NCBI GenBank assembly: GCA_023457715.1
Contig: JAEWKR010000051.1
Location: 1-31,143 of the forward strand
Reading direction: 5' to 3'
Origin: Verrucomicrobiota bacterium
Lineage (GTDB): Bacteria > Verrucomicrobiota > Verrucomicrobiia > Opitutales > Opitutaceae
Length of the DNA: 31,143 nucleotides
The translations under genes and the position numbers were made by a program. Below, piece by piece: positions 8,538 through 16,422 of this stretch (position 1 is its first letter; each line of letters starts with the position of its first letter). A model generated the notes under the pieces. It was not told where the DNA came from, made no database searches, and saw nothing but the letters and a program-made list of their open reading frames with translations.

Positions 8538-8720
8538 CCCGTCACAGACAGGCAGGGGGCAACCGGGTTCGTCCGGCCACCGGCCAGAAACCTGTAGCGC
8601 CGGCTTCAGCCGGTACCCTTGATGCCCCGCTGTGATGCTCAGCTGCGCGTCGACGAACTCCCTCCCCGCGGCAATACCGGCTCAAGCCGGCGCAACTCGA
8701 ACCGCCGAAACGGCGCTGCG
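8538..8720. other. Intergenic region with REP-like pair
   Basis: This is a 183-bp gap on the minus strand between the second HDOD gene and the secreted-protein gene. Besides the inverted palindrome pair (listed separately) it contains CGCCG-TTT-CGGCG close to the HDOD stop. I see no coding signal and no clear promoter. Confidence 0.4.
8597..8693. repeat. Inverted pair of REP-like palindromes
   Basis: A 19-bp element at 8597-8615 (GCGCCGGCTTCAGCCGGTA) reappears in inverted orientation at 8675-8693 with a single mismatch. Each copy is itself a hairpin: CCGGC-TTCA-GCCGG at 8600-8613 and CCGGC-TCAA-GCCGG at 8677-8690. Two palindromes in opposite orientation about 60 bp apart is the layout of REP doublets (BIME-like). 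No RAYT-type transposase is present in the window. Confidence 0.75.
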
Positions 8721-9578
8721 TCAGCGCGACAGGCCCGCGCCGTGCCGGTTGTAGTGCTGCCAGGCCAGCTCCGCCGCGTTGTGGAACTGTTCCTCGTCGA
8801 TGCCGGCGCCCGCGAGTTTCTCGGGGGTGACGATCCAATGCGGCCGATCGCCCGGCAGGGCCAGCCCTGTGTCGTTCACGACGGAACCGGCCAGATTGAC
8901 GACGCAGGCGAGCGCATTCTGGTAATGATGCGGCTGGCGCAGGAGTTGTTCGTCGATGGCGGAGATGACGACATCCGGGAATCGCCACTCATCGAGGACC
9001 ATGCGGGTGACGTCCGGTGAACCGAGCCCGAATCGCTTCGTTTCCCACTCGAGGTACGTCGGAAAATGCTGCGGGTCGTAGGCGAAGTTCGGCGCCAGTT
9101 TTCCCCGGGCGGCGCGATCGAGCACCATCATGCCCATCCCGCGAAGCAGGCCCGCCGTGTAAGCCGTGTGTGGGTCGAGCGAGGTCTGTCGGGCGAGCGC
9201 CTCGCACGCCAGCGCATGGAGCAGCAGCGAAGACCGTACGTCGTCCGCCTCAACGCCGTACATCGACAGCGAGCGGTCCACGAAACCGGCCACGCTCGCG
9301 GTGCCCACCAGACGGAGCACCTCCTCGAAGCCGACACGGTTGACCGCCTCGTCGATCGACGAGACCTGCATGCCGCCGCCGTAAACCACGCTGTTGCTGA
9401 TGCGGATCACGCGGGCGCCCAGCGCGGGGTCGGCGCGGATGACCCCGGAGACCTGGTCGAGGTCGGTGTTGATGTCCTGCAGCAGCTCGCACAGCTCCGC
9501 CATGACGCGCGGTGCGGCGGGCAGGGCGCGGGCATGATCGAGCAACTGGTCGCGGGTCAGCGCGAGGTCGACTGGCAT
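8721..9578 (-). CDS. HDOD-domain protein (copy 2)
   Basis: The protein has 285 residues from ATG 9578 (MPVDLALTRDQLLDHARALPAAP). The reading frame stays open to 9641, but that would overlap the end of pckG and add residues not found in the paralogue. The HDOD signature is VIRADPALGARVIRISNSVVYGG, then AVNRVGFEEVLRLVGTASVAG and HTAYTAGLLRGMGMMVLDR. No output domain is attached. The core closely resembles both the product of 6845-7681 and the N-terminal half of the HDOD-sigma protein; in each the C-terminal region contains a W/P motif (HWIVTPEKLAGAG here). It starts 50 bp after the pckG stop, so cotranscription with pckG is likely. Confidence 0.88.
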   Translation of the reverse strand: MPVDLALTRDQLLDHARALPAAPRVMAELCELLQDINTDLDQVSGVIRADPALGARVIRISNSVVYGGGMQVSSIDEAVNRVGFEEVLRLVGTASVAGFVDRSLSMYGVEADDVRSSLLLHALACEALARQTSLDPHTAYTAGLLRGMGMMVLDRAARGKLAPNFAYDPQHFPTYLEWETKRFGLGSPDVTRMVLDEWRFPDVVISAIDEQLLRQPHHYQNALACVVNLAGSVVNDTGLALPGDRPHWIVTPEKLAGAGIDEEQFHNAAELAWQHYNRHGAGLSR

Positions 9579-9628
9579 AGGCCGAGCATCGGTCAAATGC
9601 CGCGGAAGTAAAGCCGCAGCGAGCCGCG

Positions 9629-11449
9629 TCACATCCTGCAAATCAGTAGCTCCCGCTCGTACACCATCTCCTTCGGCAAATGGTCATGCAGGTCGAGAAA
9701 CAGCTCTTCATGGCTGATCACCTCGGAGCGCCACGCCGCGCGGTCGAAGGCCTGCAGCTGATCGAAACGGTCACGATCGAACTCGAGGCCGGTCCAGTCG
9801 AGGTCGTCGTAGTGCGGCATCCAACCGATCGGGGTCTCGCGTGCGCGGGCGCGGCCGCGGGCGCGATCGACAATCCACTTCAGGACCCGGATGTTCTCGC
9901 CAAAACCCGGCCAGAGGAAGGCGCCGTCGGGACCGCGGCGGAACCAGTTGACGTGAAAAACGCGGGGCGTTTCGGACAACCGCCGCTGCATCGCGATCCA
10001 GTGCCGGAAGTAGTCGCCCATGTGATACCCGCAGAACGGGAGCATGGCCATCGGGTCGCGCCGCACCTTGCCCACCGTACCGACCGCCGCCGCCGTCATC
10101 TCCGAGCCCATCGTCGCACCCATGTAGACCCCGCTCGTCCAGTTGAACGCCTGATAGATCAGAGGCATGGTGCTGGCGCGGCGCCCGCCGAAGATGATCG
10201 CGCTGATGGGCACCCCGTCGGGATGCTCCCAGTCGGGATCAATCGTCGGGCATTGGACGGCGGGGGCGGTGAAGCGGGAGTTGGGATGCGCGGCCTTGGC
10301 CCCGGTCTCGCGAGCCAGTTCGGGCGTCCAGCGTCGGCCCTGCCAGTCGATGCATTCGGCGGGCGGATCACCCATGCCCTCCCACCAGACGCCGTCGTCG
10401 GGCGTGAGCGCGACATTGGTGAAGATCGTGTTCCGCGCGAGCGCAGCCATGGCGTTCGGGTTGGTCCGGGCGGAGGTGCCGGGGGCGACGCCGAAAAACC
10501 CGGCCTCCGGATTGATCGCGCGCAGCCGGCCCTGGGCGTCGGGCTTGAGCCAGGCAATGTCGTCACCCACCGTCCAGATCTTCCAGCCCTCCGCGCAAAA
10601 ATGCGGCGGAGGGATCATCATCGCGAAGTTCGTCTTGCCGCAGGCGCTGGGAAACGCCGCGGCCACGTAGGTTTTTTCTCCCTGGGGATTCTCCACCCCG
10701 AGAATCAACATGTGCTCGGCCATCCACCCTTCGTCGCGGGCCATGTTGGAGGCGATGCGCAGCGCAAAGCATTTCTTCCCCAGCAGGGCGTTGCCGCCGT
10801 AGCCTGAGCCATAGCTCCAGATTTCGCGCGTCTCCGGAAAGTGCACGATGTACTTCTCGGGGTTGCACGGCCACGGCACGTCCCGCTCACCGGGAGCGAG
10901 CGGACGACCCACGGAATGCAGGCAGGGAACGACCCGCTTTTCCTCGCGATCGATCTGAGCCAGCACCGCCCGGCCGATTCGCGCCATGATGCGCATGTTG
11001 ACCACGACATACGGCGAGTCGGTCAACTGCACCCCGATCTGCGACATCGGCGAACCGATCGGCCCCATGGAGAACGGCAGCACGTACATCGTCCGGCCCG
11101 CCATGCACCCGTGGAAGAGCGAGCGGAGCTTCCGCCGCATCTGGAACGGCTCCATCCAGTTGTTCGTCGGGCCCGCCGCGGCTTGGGAGAGCGAGCAGAT
11201 GTACGTCCGCTCCTCGACGCGCGCAACGTCGCCCGGGTCGCTGCGCGCATAATAGCATCCCGGCCATTTTTTCTGATCCAGCCGGTGCAGGGTGCCGCTG
11301 GCGATCATCTGTTCGTACAGCTGGTCACGCTCTTCTTCGGAGCCGTCCACCCAGTGAACCGCCGCCGGCCGGCAGAGGCTGACCATCTTGTCCACCCACC
11401 GCAGGAGGTGTTGATTGTGGCTCAGGGGCTTGGACGGATCGCGGGGCAT
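9629..11449 (-). CDS. pckG: Phosphoenolpyruvate carboxykinase (GTP)
   Basis: The protein has 606 residues, the normal length for the GTP-dependent enzyme. It converts oxaloacetate plus GTP to phosphoenolpyruvate, CO2 and GDP, the first committed step of gluconeogenesis. Visible motifs are the substrate-binding loop SYGSGYGGN (212-220), the P-loop with the reactive cysteine FPSACGKTN (266-274, Cys270), the metal/nucleotide segment WTVGDDIAWL, and NPEAGFFGVAPGTS. The C-terminal FGENIRVLKWIVDR is also typical. It is cytosolic. It lies downstream of putA on the same strand, separated by a 246-bp repeat-filled gap. Proline breakdown followed by gluconeogenesis is a sensible pairing, but whether the two share a transcript cannot be read from the sequence. 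Confidence 0.97.
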   Translation of the reverse strand: MPRDPSKPLSHNQHLLRWVDKMVSLCRPAAVHWVDGSEEERDQLYEQMIASGTLHRLDQKKWPGCYYARSDPGDVARVEERTYICSLSQAAAGPTNNWMEPFQMRRKLRSLFHGCMAGRTMYVLPFSMGPIGSPMSQIGVQLTDSPYVVVNMRIMARIGRAVLAQIDREEKRVVPCLHSVGRPLAPGERDVPWPCNPEKYIVHFPETREIWSYGSGYGGNALLGKKCFALRIASNMARDEGWMAEHMLILGVENPQGEKTYVAAAFPSACGKTNFAMMIPPPHFCAEGWKIWTVGDDIAWLKPDAQGRLRAINPEAGFFGVAPGTSARTNPNAMAALARNTIFTNVALTPDDGVWWEGMGDPPAECIDWQGRRWTPELARETGAKAAHPNSRFTAPAVQCPTIDPDWEHPDGVPISAIIFGGRRASTMPLIYQAFNWTSGVYMGATMGSEMTAAAVGTVGKVRRDPMAMLPFCGYHMGDYFRHWIAMQRRLSETPRVFHVNWFRRGPDGAFLWPGFGENIRVLKWIVDRARGRARARETPIGWMPHYDDLDWTGLEFDRDRFDQLQAFDRAAWRSEVISHEELFLDLHDHLPKEMVYERELLICRM

Positions 11450-11458
11450 GGGGGCTGA

Positions 11459-11695
11459 GGTTTCTGGTTTCTAGTTTCTCGTTTCTGGTTTCTGGTTTCT
11501 GGGTTTCTCGTTGCCGGCCGAGAAGGTGGGGATCTGCGCCTCGAAACGGATCCAACCTATTCACGAACCGCATTTCTGGAACCCGAAACTGGAAACGCGA
11601 AAGTAATAGCCGCGAAACCAGAAACGAAAAACCAGAAACTAGAAACTAGAAACCAGAAACGAGAAACTAGAAACCAGAAACCAGAAACCAGAAAC
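11459..11695. repeat. Large inverted heptamer array (TTTCTGG/CCAGAAA)
   Basis: The left side has seven heptamers of the form TTTCTNG (11461-11510, with one inserted G). The right side has nine heptamers CNAGAAA (11632-11694). The two sides include a perfect 35-bp inverted repeat, 11459-11493 against 11648-11682, separated by 154 bp. The right side touches the TGA of putA (11696-11698). The middle part (11511-11631) includes degenerate GAAAC units and non-repetitive GC-rich sequence. The array fills nearly the whole putA-pckG gap and is far more A/T-rich than its neighbours. Its transcript could form a long stem. Confidence 0.92.
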
Positions 11696-13063
11696 TCATT
11701 CCCCCGGCGGCGTGAAGCCGCGGCGCATGACATTTTCTGCCACGACGCGGGGGAAAAGGAAATGCTCCAGATAACCACGTCCGCCGGCCTTGGTGCCGCC
11801 GCCGCTGAGCTTGAAACCGCCGAAGGGGTGGCGCTCCACGATGGCTCCGGTGATGCCGCGGTTGAGATAAAGGTTCCCGACCAGGAGCTCGCGGCGCGCG
11901 CGTTCCAGCGCGCTGGGGCTGCGGGAGAAAAGTCCGCCGGTCAGGGCGTATTCGCTGCGGTTGGCGAGCGCGAACGCCGCATCGAGGTCCTTCGCCTTCA
12001 GAATTGCCAGCACGGGGCCGAAGATCTCCTCGCGGGCGATCGCCGCGTCGGGCGGAACCTCGGTGAAGACCGTGGGCGGCACGTAGTACCCACCGGACGC
12101 CACGAGTTCGGGCGGGAGCGTGGCCTGGAACGCGAGCCGGGCCTCCCGGCGCCCCTGCGCGATGAGTCGGTTGATCTTGTCCCGCGCGTCGGCGTCGATC
12201 ACCGGGCCGACGATCGTTCCCGGGTGCGACGGGTCGCCGACGGGCACGCTCGCGCAGGCCGCCAGGAAACGCGCGACGAAGTCGTCGTACCCCTCCTCGA
12301 GCACGATCAGCCGCGAAAGCGCGGAGCATTTCTGTCCGCTGAAGCCGAAGGCACTGTAGAGCGCCGCCGGGATCGCCTCGTCGAGGTCCGCGTCATCGTC
12401 GATGATGAGCGCGTTCTTGCCCCCCATCTCACACACGACCTTCTTCAGGTTTGCCTGACCGGGCAGCGTCCGGCCCGCGGTCTCCCAGATCTTCAACCCG
12501 ACCGCGCGGGACCCGGTGAACGCCACGAAATCGATGCCGGGGTGCGCCACCAGGTGGGCGCCCACGTCCTCGCCATAGCCAGGCAGGAAATTCACCACGC
12601 CCGCCGGAGCGCCGGCCTCCAGGAGAATGTCCATCAGCGCGGCGGCGACGACCGTGGTCTGCTCCGCGGGCTTCATGATCACGGTGTTGCCGGCCACGAG
12701 CGGCGCGACGATCAAGCCGGTCAGGATCGCCAGGGGGAAATTCCAGGGCGCAATCACCACGCCCACGCCGCGCGGCGTGTGGTGGAGCCGGCAGCTCTCC
12801 CCGGGGACGCGCTGGGTGACCTCGCCGCGGTCAAGCCGGCGCATCTCGCCGGCGTAGAAGCGGCAGAAGTCGACCGCCTCGCTGATGTCCGCGTCGGCCT
12901 CCAGCCAGGGCTTGCCCGCCTCCAGCACCTCGAGGGCGTTGAGCTCGAACCGCCGCCGTTCCATCAGGTCCGCCGCCCGCTCGAGCACCTGAGCGCGCTG
13001 GTCCACCGGCGTGGCGCGCCACGCCGGAAAGGGCCCGGGCGGCCGCGACGGCGGCGTCCCCAT
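11696..13063 (-). CDS. putA: PutA C-terminal part: P5C dehydrogenase
   Basis: This frame carries the L-glutamate gamma-semialdehyde dehydrogenase half of PutA, which oxidises glutamate semialdehyde to glutamate with NAD. Visible motifs are NFPLAILTGL (NAD-binding region), FVAFTGSRAVGL, the catalytic Glu in CEMGGKNALI and the catalytic Cys in GFSGQKCSAL, then EEIFGPVLAI. Homology starts around FPAWRATPVDQRAQVLE; the nominal ATG at 13063 lies in sequence that belongs to the overlapping frame. The protein therefore almost certainly continues from the upstream proline dehydrogenase frame through a +1 shift near 13034. The combined span 14696-11696 is 3001 bp, one more than a multiple of three, which fits a single extra base. 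It may be a true pseudogene, a sequencing error, or two separately made halves. Confidence 0.88.
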   Translation of the reverse strand: MGTPPSRPPGPFPAWRATPVDQRAQVLERAADLMERRRFELNALEVLEAGKPWLEADADISEAVDFCRFYAGEMRRLDRGEVTQRVPGESCRLHHTPRGVGVVIAPWNFPLAILTGLIVAPLVAGNTVIMKPAEQTTVVAAALMDILLEAGAPAGVVNFLPGYGEDVGAHLVAHPGIDFVAFTGSRAVGLKIWETAGRTLPGQANLKKVVCEMGGKNALIIDDDADLDEAIPAALYSAFGFSGQKCSALSRLIVLEEGYDDFVARFLAACASVPVGDPSHPGTIVGPVIDADARDKINRLIAQGRREARLAFQATLPPELVASGGYYVPPTVFTEVPPDAAIAREEIFGPVLAILKAKDLDAAFALANRSEYALTGGLFSRSPSALERARRELLVGNLYLNRGITGAIVERHPFGGFKLSGGGTKAGGRGYLEHFLFPRVVAENVMRRGFTPPGE

Positions 13064-14696
13064 CGGCGATCGTGGCGCGCGCCCAGTATCCGATGATCTG
13101 TGACGGCCGCGCGGGGTTCACCGACGCCACCCGCTCGCGTTCGGAGACGCGGCGGCCCCCGATGACGAGCGGCCACGTGCGGCCGAGCTGCCCGGCGACC
13201 ACCTCGAGCGCCGACCGTTGCCGCGCCCGGCTGGCCTCCAGCGCATAATCGGTGTTGGGCGCGTTGCGGAATTCCCCGGCCGACGGCGGGGCCGCCGTCT
13301 CCGGACGCGCGGGTTCCCCGGCGACCACCGCCGGATTCTGGAGCAGCTGGTCCCGCGTCGCCTCGCCGAGGTTGCGCATCCGCAGGAAGCCCTCGTTGCT
13401 GGTGTTCTCCAGCAGCCGGCGCACGAGGTACGCCATCCCCGGAAGCAGTTCGCCGATGGCGCAGTATTCGCGGACACGGTGGCCCCGGGCAATCAGTGCC
13501 CGCTTGAGTTCGTCCGCCATTCCGAACAGCGCCTGGAATTCGTAGTCGCGCGCGTCCAGGCCGAGGCGCTCGGCCTGCGCGATCGCATGCGCGGTCGACC
13601 GCACGTTGTGCGTGGCGAACGCCGGGGTGATGAGGTCGGCGTTCTGCAGCAGCGTGAACGACATCCGCTCGAAGTTGGCGTCGCTCTCCGCCTTCCGCGC
13701 CCAGACCGGCACCGGCCAGCCGCGTTGCTGCGCCAGGATGGTCTCATAATCCCAGTAGGCGCCTTTCACCAGGCGCACCCCGATGGGATGTCGGCGCTGC
13801 CGAGCCCAGGCGATCAGCTCGTCGAGGTCGCGCGCCCCGTCGCGCAGGTAGGCCTGCAGCGCGATGCCGAGGACGGCGGGGCCGGCTGGGGGCGCGAATT
13901 CCGCTTCTTCCGCGATCGACCGGAACAGCGCCAGCGTCAGGTCCTTCAACTTGTAGCTTTCCATGTCGAAGTTGACGAACGCTCCGACCTCGCGCGCCCG
14001 GCGAAGGATCGGCCGCAGGCGCTGCTTCAGTGCGGCGATCGAGGCTTCGGGGTCGGCGGGGTGCACGTCGGGCGTGAGGGCCGACACCTTGACCGAGAGA
14101 TTGAGCCGGGGGAGGGGACCGCGGGAGGAGAGGTCGCTGCTGGCGGGCTCCGGATGCCGCTGCAGTTCGGCTGCCACCGTGTCGAGCACCGCGAGGTTGC
14201 GCTGGAGGAAGGCGTCGGCCTCCGTTTCACTGACCACGGTTTCGCCCAGCAGGTCGATCGTGGTCGCAATCCCGAGCCCGGCATTCCGGCGCAGCTGCCG
14301 GACCAGATCGTCGGGCGTTGCACCGGCAACGAATTGCGCCGCCATCGCGACGACGTTCGCCTTCACCGGGCCCGCGACCAGCGCGGGCGCGAACGAGGAG
14401 GCGGCCAGCCCGGCCTTCATCGCCGGATTGAGCTCGACGGCCCGGTCTCCGAGGTACTCGCGGAGGTGGCGGACGATGTCGCTGCTCGACTTCAGCGTGG
14501 GCAGCACGTCCACGAACCGGAACAGCTGCGCCTTGAAGGCGGGGTCCTGCATCGACCATTCCATCACGCGCGCATACGCGCCCTTCTTGGAAAAGATGCT
14601 GGGCGCCGGGGAGGCGTCCATCGCGGCAAAAAGCTGTTCTCCGATTTCCCGAATCCGGGTTTCAAGGGCCGGGTCCGCGGCGAGGAAGGTTGGCAT
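12831..14696 (-). CDS. putA: PutA N-terminal part: proline dehydrogenase
   Basis: This is the FAD-dependent proline dehydrogenase half of bifunctional PutA, oxidising proline to pyrroline-5-carboxylate. It begins directly with the helical arm region and has no ribbon-helix-helix DNA-binding domain. The combined product would be about 1000 residues, the size of the short, non-repressor PutA type. Visible barrel segments are LNLSVKVSALTP, FVNFDMESYKLKDL, GVRLVKGAYWDYE, ATHNVRSTAHAI, FQALFGMAD and YLVRRLLENTSNEGFL, the last containing the substrate-contacting RR pair. After about residue 554 the sequence (LSGVARHAGGPARS...) no longer matches an aldehyde dehydrogenase and is out-of-frame product; the true continuation lies in the next frame. 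The ATG at 14696 is divergent from the HDOD-sigma gene. Confidence 0.88.
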   Translation of the reverse strand: MPTFLAADPALETRIREIGEQLFAAMDASPAPSIFSKKGAYARVMEWSMQDPAFKAQLFRFVDVLPTLKSSSDIVRHLREYLGDRAVELNPAMKAGLAASSFAPALVAGPVKANVVAMAAQFVAGATPDDLVRQLRRNAGLGIATTIDLLGETVVSETEADAFLQRNLAVLDTVAAELQRHPEPASSDLSSRGPLPRLNLSVKVSALTPDVHPADPEASIAALKQRLRPILRRAREVGAFVNFDMESYKLKDLTLALFRSIAEEAEFAPPAGPAVLGIALQAYLRDGARDLDELIAWARQRRHPIGVRLVKGAYWDYETILAQQRGWPVPVWARKAESDANFERMSFTLLQNADLITPAFATHNVRSTAHAIAQAERLGLDARDYEFQALFGMADELKRALIARGHRVREYCAIGELLPGMAYLVRRLLENTSNEGFLRMRNLGEATRDQLLQNPAVVAGEPARPETAAPPSAGEFRNAPNTDYALEASRARQRSALEVVAGQLGRTWPLVIGGRRVSERERVASVNPARPSQIIGYWARATIADGDAAVAAARALSGVARHAGGPARSGARAGGGPDGTAAVRAQRPRGAGGGQALAGGRRGHQRGGRLLPLLRRRDAPA

Positions 14697-14850
14697 AGGG
14701 GTGATGCGACGGGCTCAGACTGCCGCGACCGACCGCAACCGCAAGGGACAGCGGCCGCGCCTAGGGTGTTTACTGCTTTTGTATGAAGCCATTTCCGGCC
14801 GCTCCGTCGTGGACACGCCGCGTTTTTCCGCCTCAGATCGGCTCACCCCC
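14697..14850. promoter_or_regulatory. Divergent promoter region putA / HDOD-sigma
   Basis: These 154 bp separate the start codons of putA (minus) and the HDOD-sigma gene (plus), so they must carry at least one promoter for each unless distant promoters are used. The least GC-rich part is GTGTTTACTGCTTTTGTATGAAG in pieces around 14766-14788. I see no confident -35/-10 pair and no Shine-Dalgarno sequence before ATG 14851. Confidence 0.4.
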
Positions 14851-16422
14851 ATGGCGTCGCAACGCGAACGCATTCTCGAGATCGCCGGTAAACTCCCGGC
14901 GGCGCCGCGCGTTTTCGCGGAGCTCGAGCGGCTGCTGCGCGATCCGAACAGCCGGATTGAGCCGGTGGTCGGACTCGTGAAACGCGACGCCGCGCTGGTC
15001 GGCCAGATCATCCGCGTCAGCAACAGCGCGGTCTACGCCGGCGAGCAGCGGACCGGTTCGGCGGAGGAGGCGGTGGTGCGGCTTGGTTTCCAGGAAGTAT
15101 TCCGGATTGTGGGGCACATCGCGGGCTCGCAGCTCGCCGACCGCCGCCTGGAGGCGTACGGCATCGAGGCGGATGTGTTGCGCGAGCACATGCTGTACAC
15201 CGCGTTCGTCGCGGAACACCTCGCCGCGGAGTGCCGTCAGGATCCGCGCAGCGCGTACACCGCGGGCATCATGCGGCCATTGGGTTTGCTGATCCTCGAC
15301 CGGCTCGCCGAGCATTATGGACTGCCTGCCTCGATGGGTTCCGCCGGCACCAATTTCCTCGAGTGGGAAGGCAAGGTGTTCGGCCTCTCCAGTTCCGAAG
15401 TCGCCGCGCTGGTGCTGCAGGAGTGGGCCTTTCCGCCTGCCATCGTGGAGGCGGTCCGGGGGCACTATCTCGAACAAAGTTCCGACATGACCCAGCCGCT
15501 CGCCGCGGTGCTTAATCTGGCGTGCGGCGTGGCCGAGGACCATGGGCACGGTTTTGCCGGCGAGGCGCGCCACTGGATGGACGTCCCGGCGCGGTTGGTC
15601 GCGCTCGGCCTGCCGCAGAGCCGGTTCAATGCGGCGGTGGCCAGGGCTGAGGCGGCGTACACGTCGTTTTGCCGGTCGGGGGATGTGCAACCTGTTGTGG
15701 TGCAGCAGGAAACGGTGAAAACAACCGAAACCGGCAACTTAACGACGAGCTCGCGTGTTCTGGAGAAGAACGATGAACCGCCCGTGCCACTCCCAACCGC
15801 CAGTCCCGCGTCCATCGCGGACTTCCCGACTCAAGCAGTCGCGCCGGCGGTGAGTGCCGCGACGGACGACTTCACCACCCTCATGCGCAACTACCAGGAC
15901 ATGGTTTTCTCCACCGCCGCCCGCATCACCGGCAACGATGCGCAGGCGGAGGATATTGCGCAGGAGGTGTTCCTGAAAGCCTACGAGAATTTCGACGCGC
16001 TGCGCGGCACCCCGACGGCCGGCGGCTGGCTGAAGACCGTGGCGACAAACCTTTCGCTCAACCACGTCTCGCGTTACCGCAACCGCTGGCGGTTCTTCTC
16101 GGAATTCCGCCGCAGCGATGACGACGGCGGCGAGGCTGATGAGACGCCGGTCGATTTTGCCGATCCGCAGAATTTCTTCGGCGGGCTGGATGCCTCCGAC
16201 CGCCGCGAGCTGGTCGAGCGGGCGCTGGCCCAGCTTCCCGAGCACCAGCGCGTGCCGCTCGTGCTCTACCATTTCGAAGACATGCCCTACGAGGACATCG
16301 CCAAGCGGCTCCGGGTGTCCCTGGCCAAGGTCAAGACCGATATCCTTCGTGCCCGCGCCGCGCTGGCGAAGATCCTCGCCCGCAGCGGCACCGTGCACGA
16401 AGCCAACCCCCTCCGCCCATGA
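14851..16422 (+). CDS. HDOD domain fused to ECF sigma factor
   Basis: One uninterrupted frame of 523 codons from ATG 14851 encodes two units. Residues 1 to about 280 form an HDOD domain (VKRDAALVGQIIRVSNSAVYAG, AVVRLGFQEVFRIVG, SAYTAGIMRPLGLLILDR) like the two stand-alone HDOD proteins of this window. About 50 residues of Pro/Thr/Ser/Ala-rich linker follow. From about residue 337 comes an ECF-type sigma factor: region 2 (DDFTTLMRNYQDMVFSTAAR, then AEDIAQEVFLKAYENF) and region 4 (LPEHQRVPLVLYHFEDMPYEDIAKRLRVSLAKVKTDILRAR). The linker was checked codon by codon and has no stop. The two paralogues end where this one enters the linker. A GTG at 15850 offers an internal start for a separate sigma factor. 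The stop overlaps the next start (ATGA). The fused or separate state of the mature product is unproven. Confidence 0.82.
   Translation: MASQRERILEIAGKLPAAPRVFAELERLLRDPNSRIEPVVGLVKRDAALVGQIIRVSNSAVYAGEQRTGSAEEAVVRLGFQEVFRIVGHIAGSQLADRRLEAYGIEADVLREHMLYTAFVAEHLAAECRQDPRSAYTAGIMRPLGLLILDRLAEHYGLPASMGSAGTNFLEWEGKVFGLSSSEVAALVLQEWAFPPAIVEAVRGHYLEQSSDMTQPLAAVLNLACGVAEDHGHGFAGEARHWMDVPARLVALGLPQSRFNAAVARAEAAYTSFCRSGDVQPVVVQQETVKTTETGNLTTSSRVLEKNDEPPVPLPTASPASIADFPTQAVAPAVSAATDDFTTLMRNYQDMVFSTAARITGNDAQAEDIAQEVFLKAYENFDALRGTPTAGGWLKTVATNLSLNHVSRYRNRWRFFSEFRRSDDDGGEADETPVDFADPQNFFGGLDASDRRELVERALAQLPEHQRVPLVLYHFEDMPYEDIAKRLRVSLAKVKTDILRARAALAKILARSGTVHEANPLRP
15762..15853 (+). promoter_or_regulatory. 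Possible internal translation signal in the linker
   Basis: Inside the HDOD-sigma linker, GGAG at 15762-15765 sits 7 nt before an ATG (15773) that opens a 26-codon out-of-frame ORF. Its TGA (15851-15853) overlaps a GTG (15850) in the sigma frame, giving the GTGA overlap typical of translational coupling. The GTG would start a sigma factor beginning MSAATDDFTTLM, a normal ECF N-terminus. The short peptide is Pro/Arg/Ser-rich and has no recognisable function. This is a candidate signal only. Confidence 0.35.

Noticed and set aside
9579..9641. Longer start for the second HDOD protein
   Set aside because: The extension overlaps the end of pckG and adds residues without counterpart in the paralogues.
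11557..11778. Repeated FWFLVSGF peptide on the minus strand
   Set aside because: This is translation of the TTTCTGG heptamer array; the flanking sequence is the end of putA in another frame.
13028..13040. Programmed ribosomal frameshift in putA
   Set aside because: The required shift is +1 and there is no X-XXY-YYZ heptamer in the zero frame nor a stop codon at the shift; PutA is not known to use recoding. A mutation or sequencing error is simpler.
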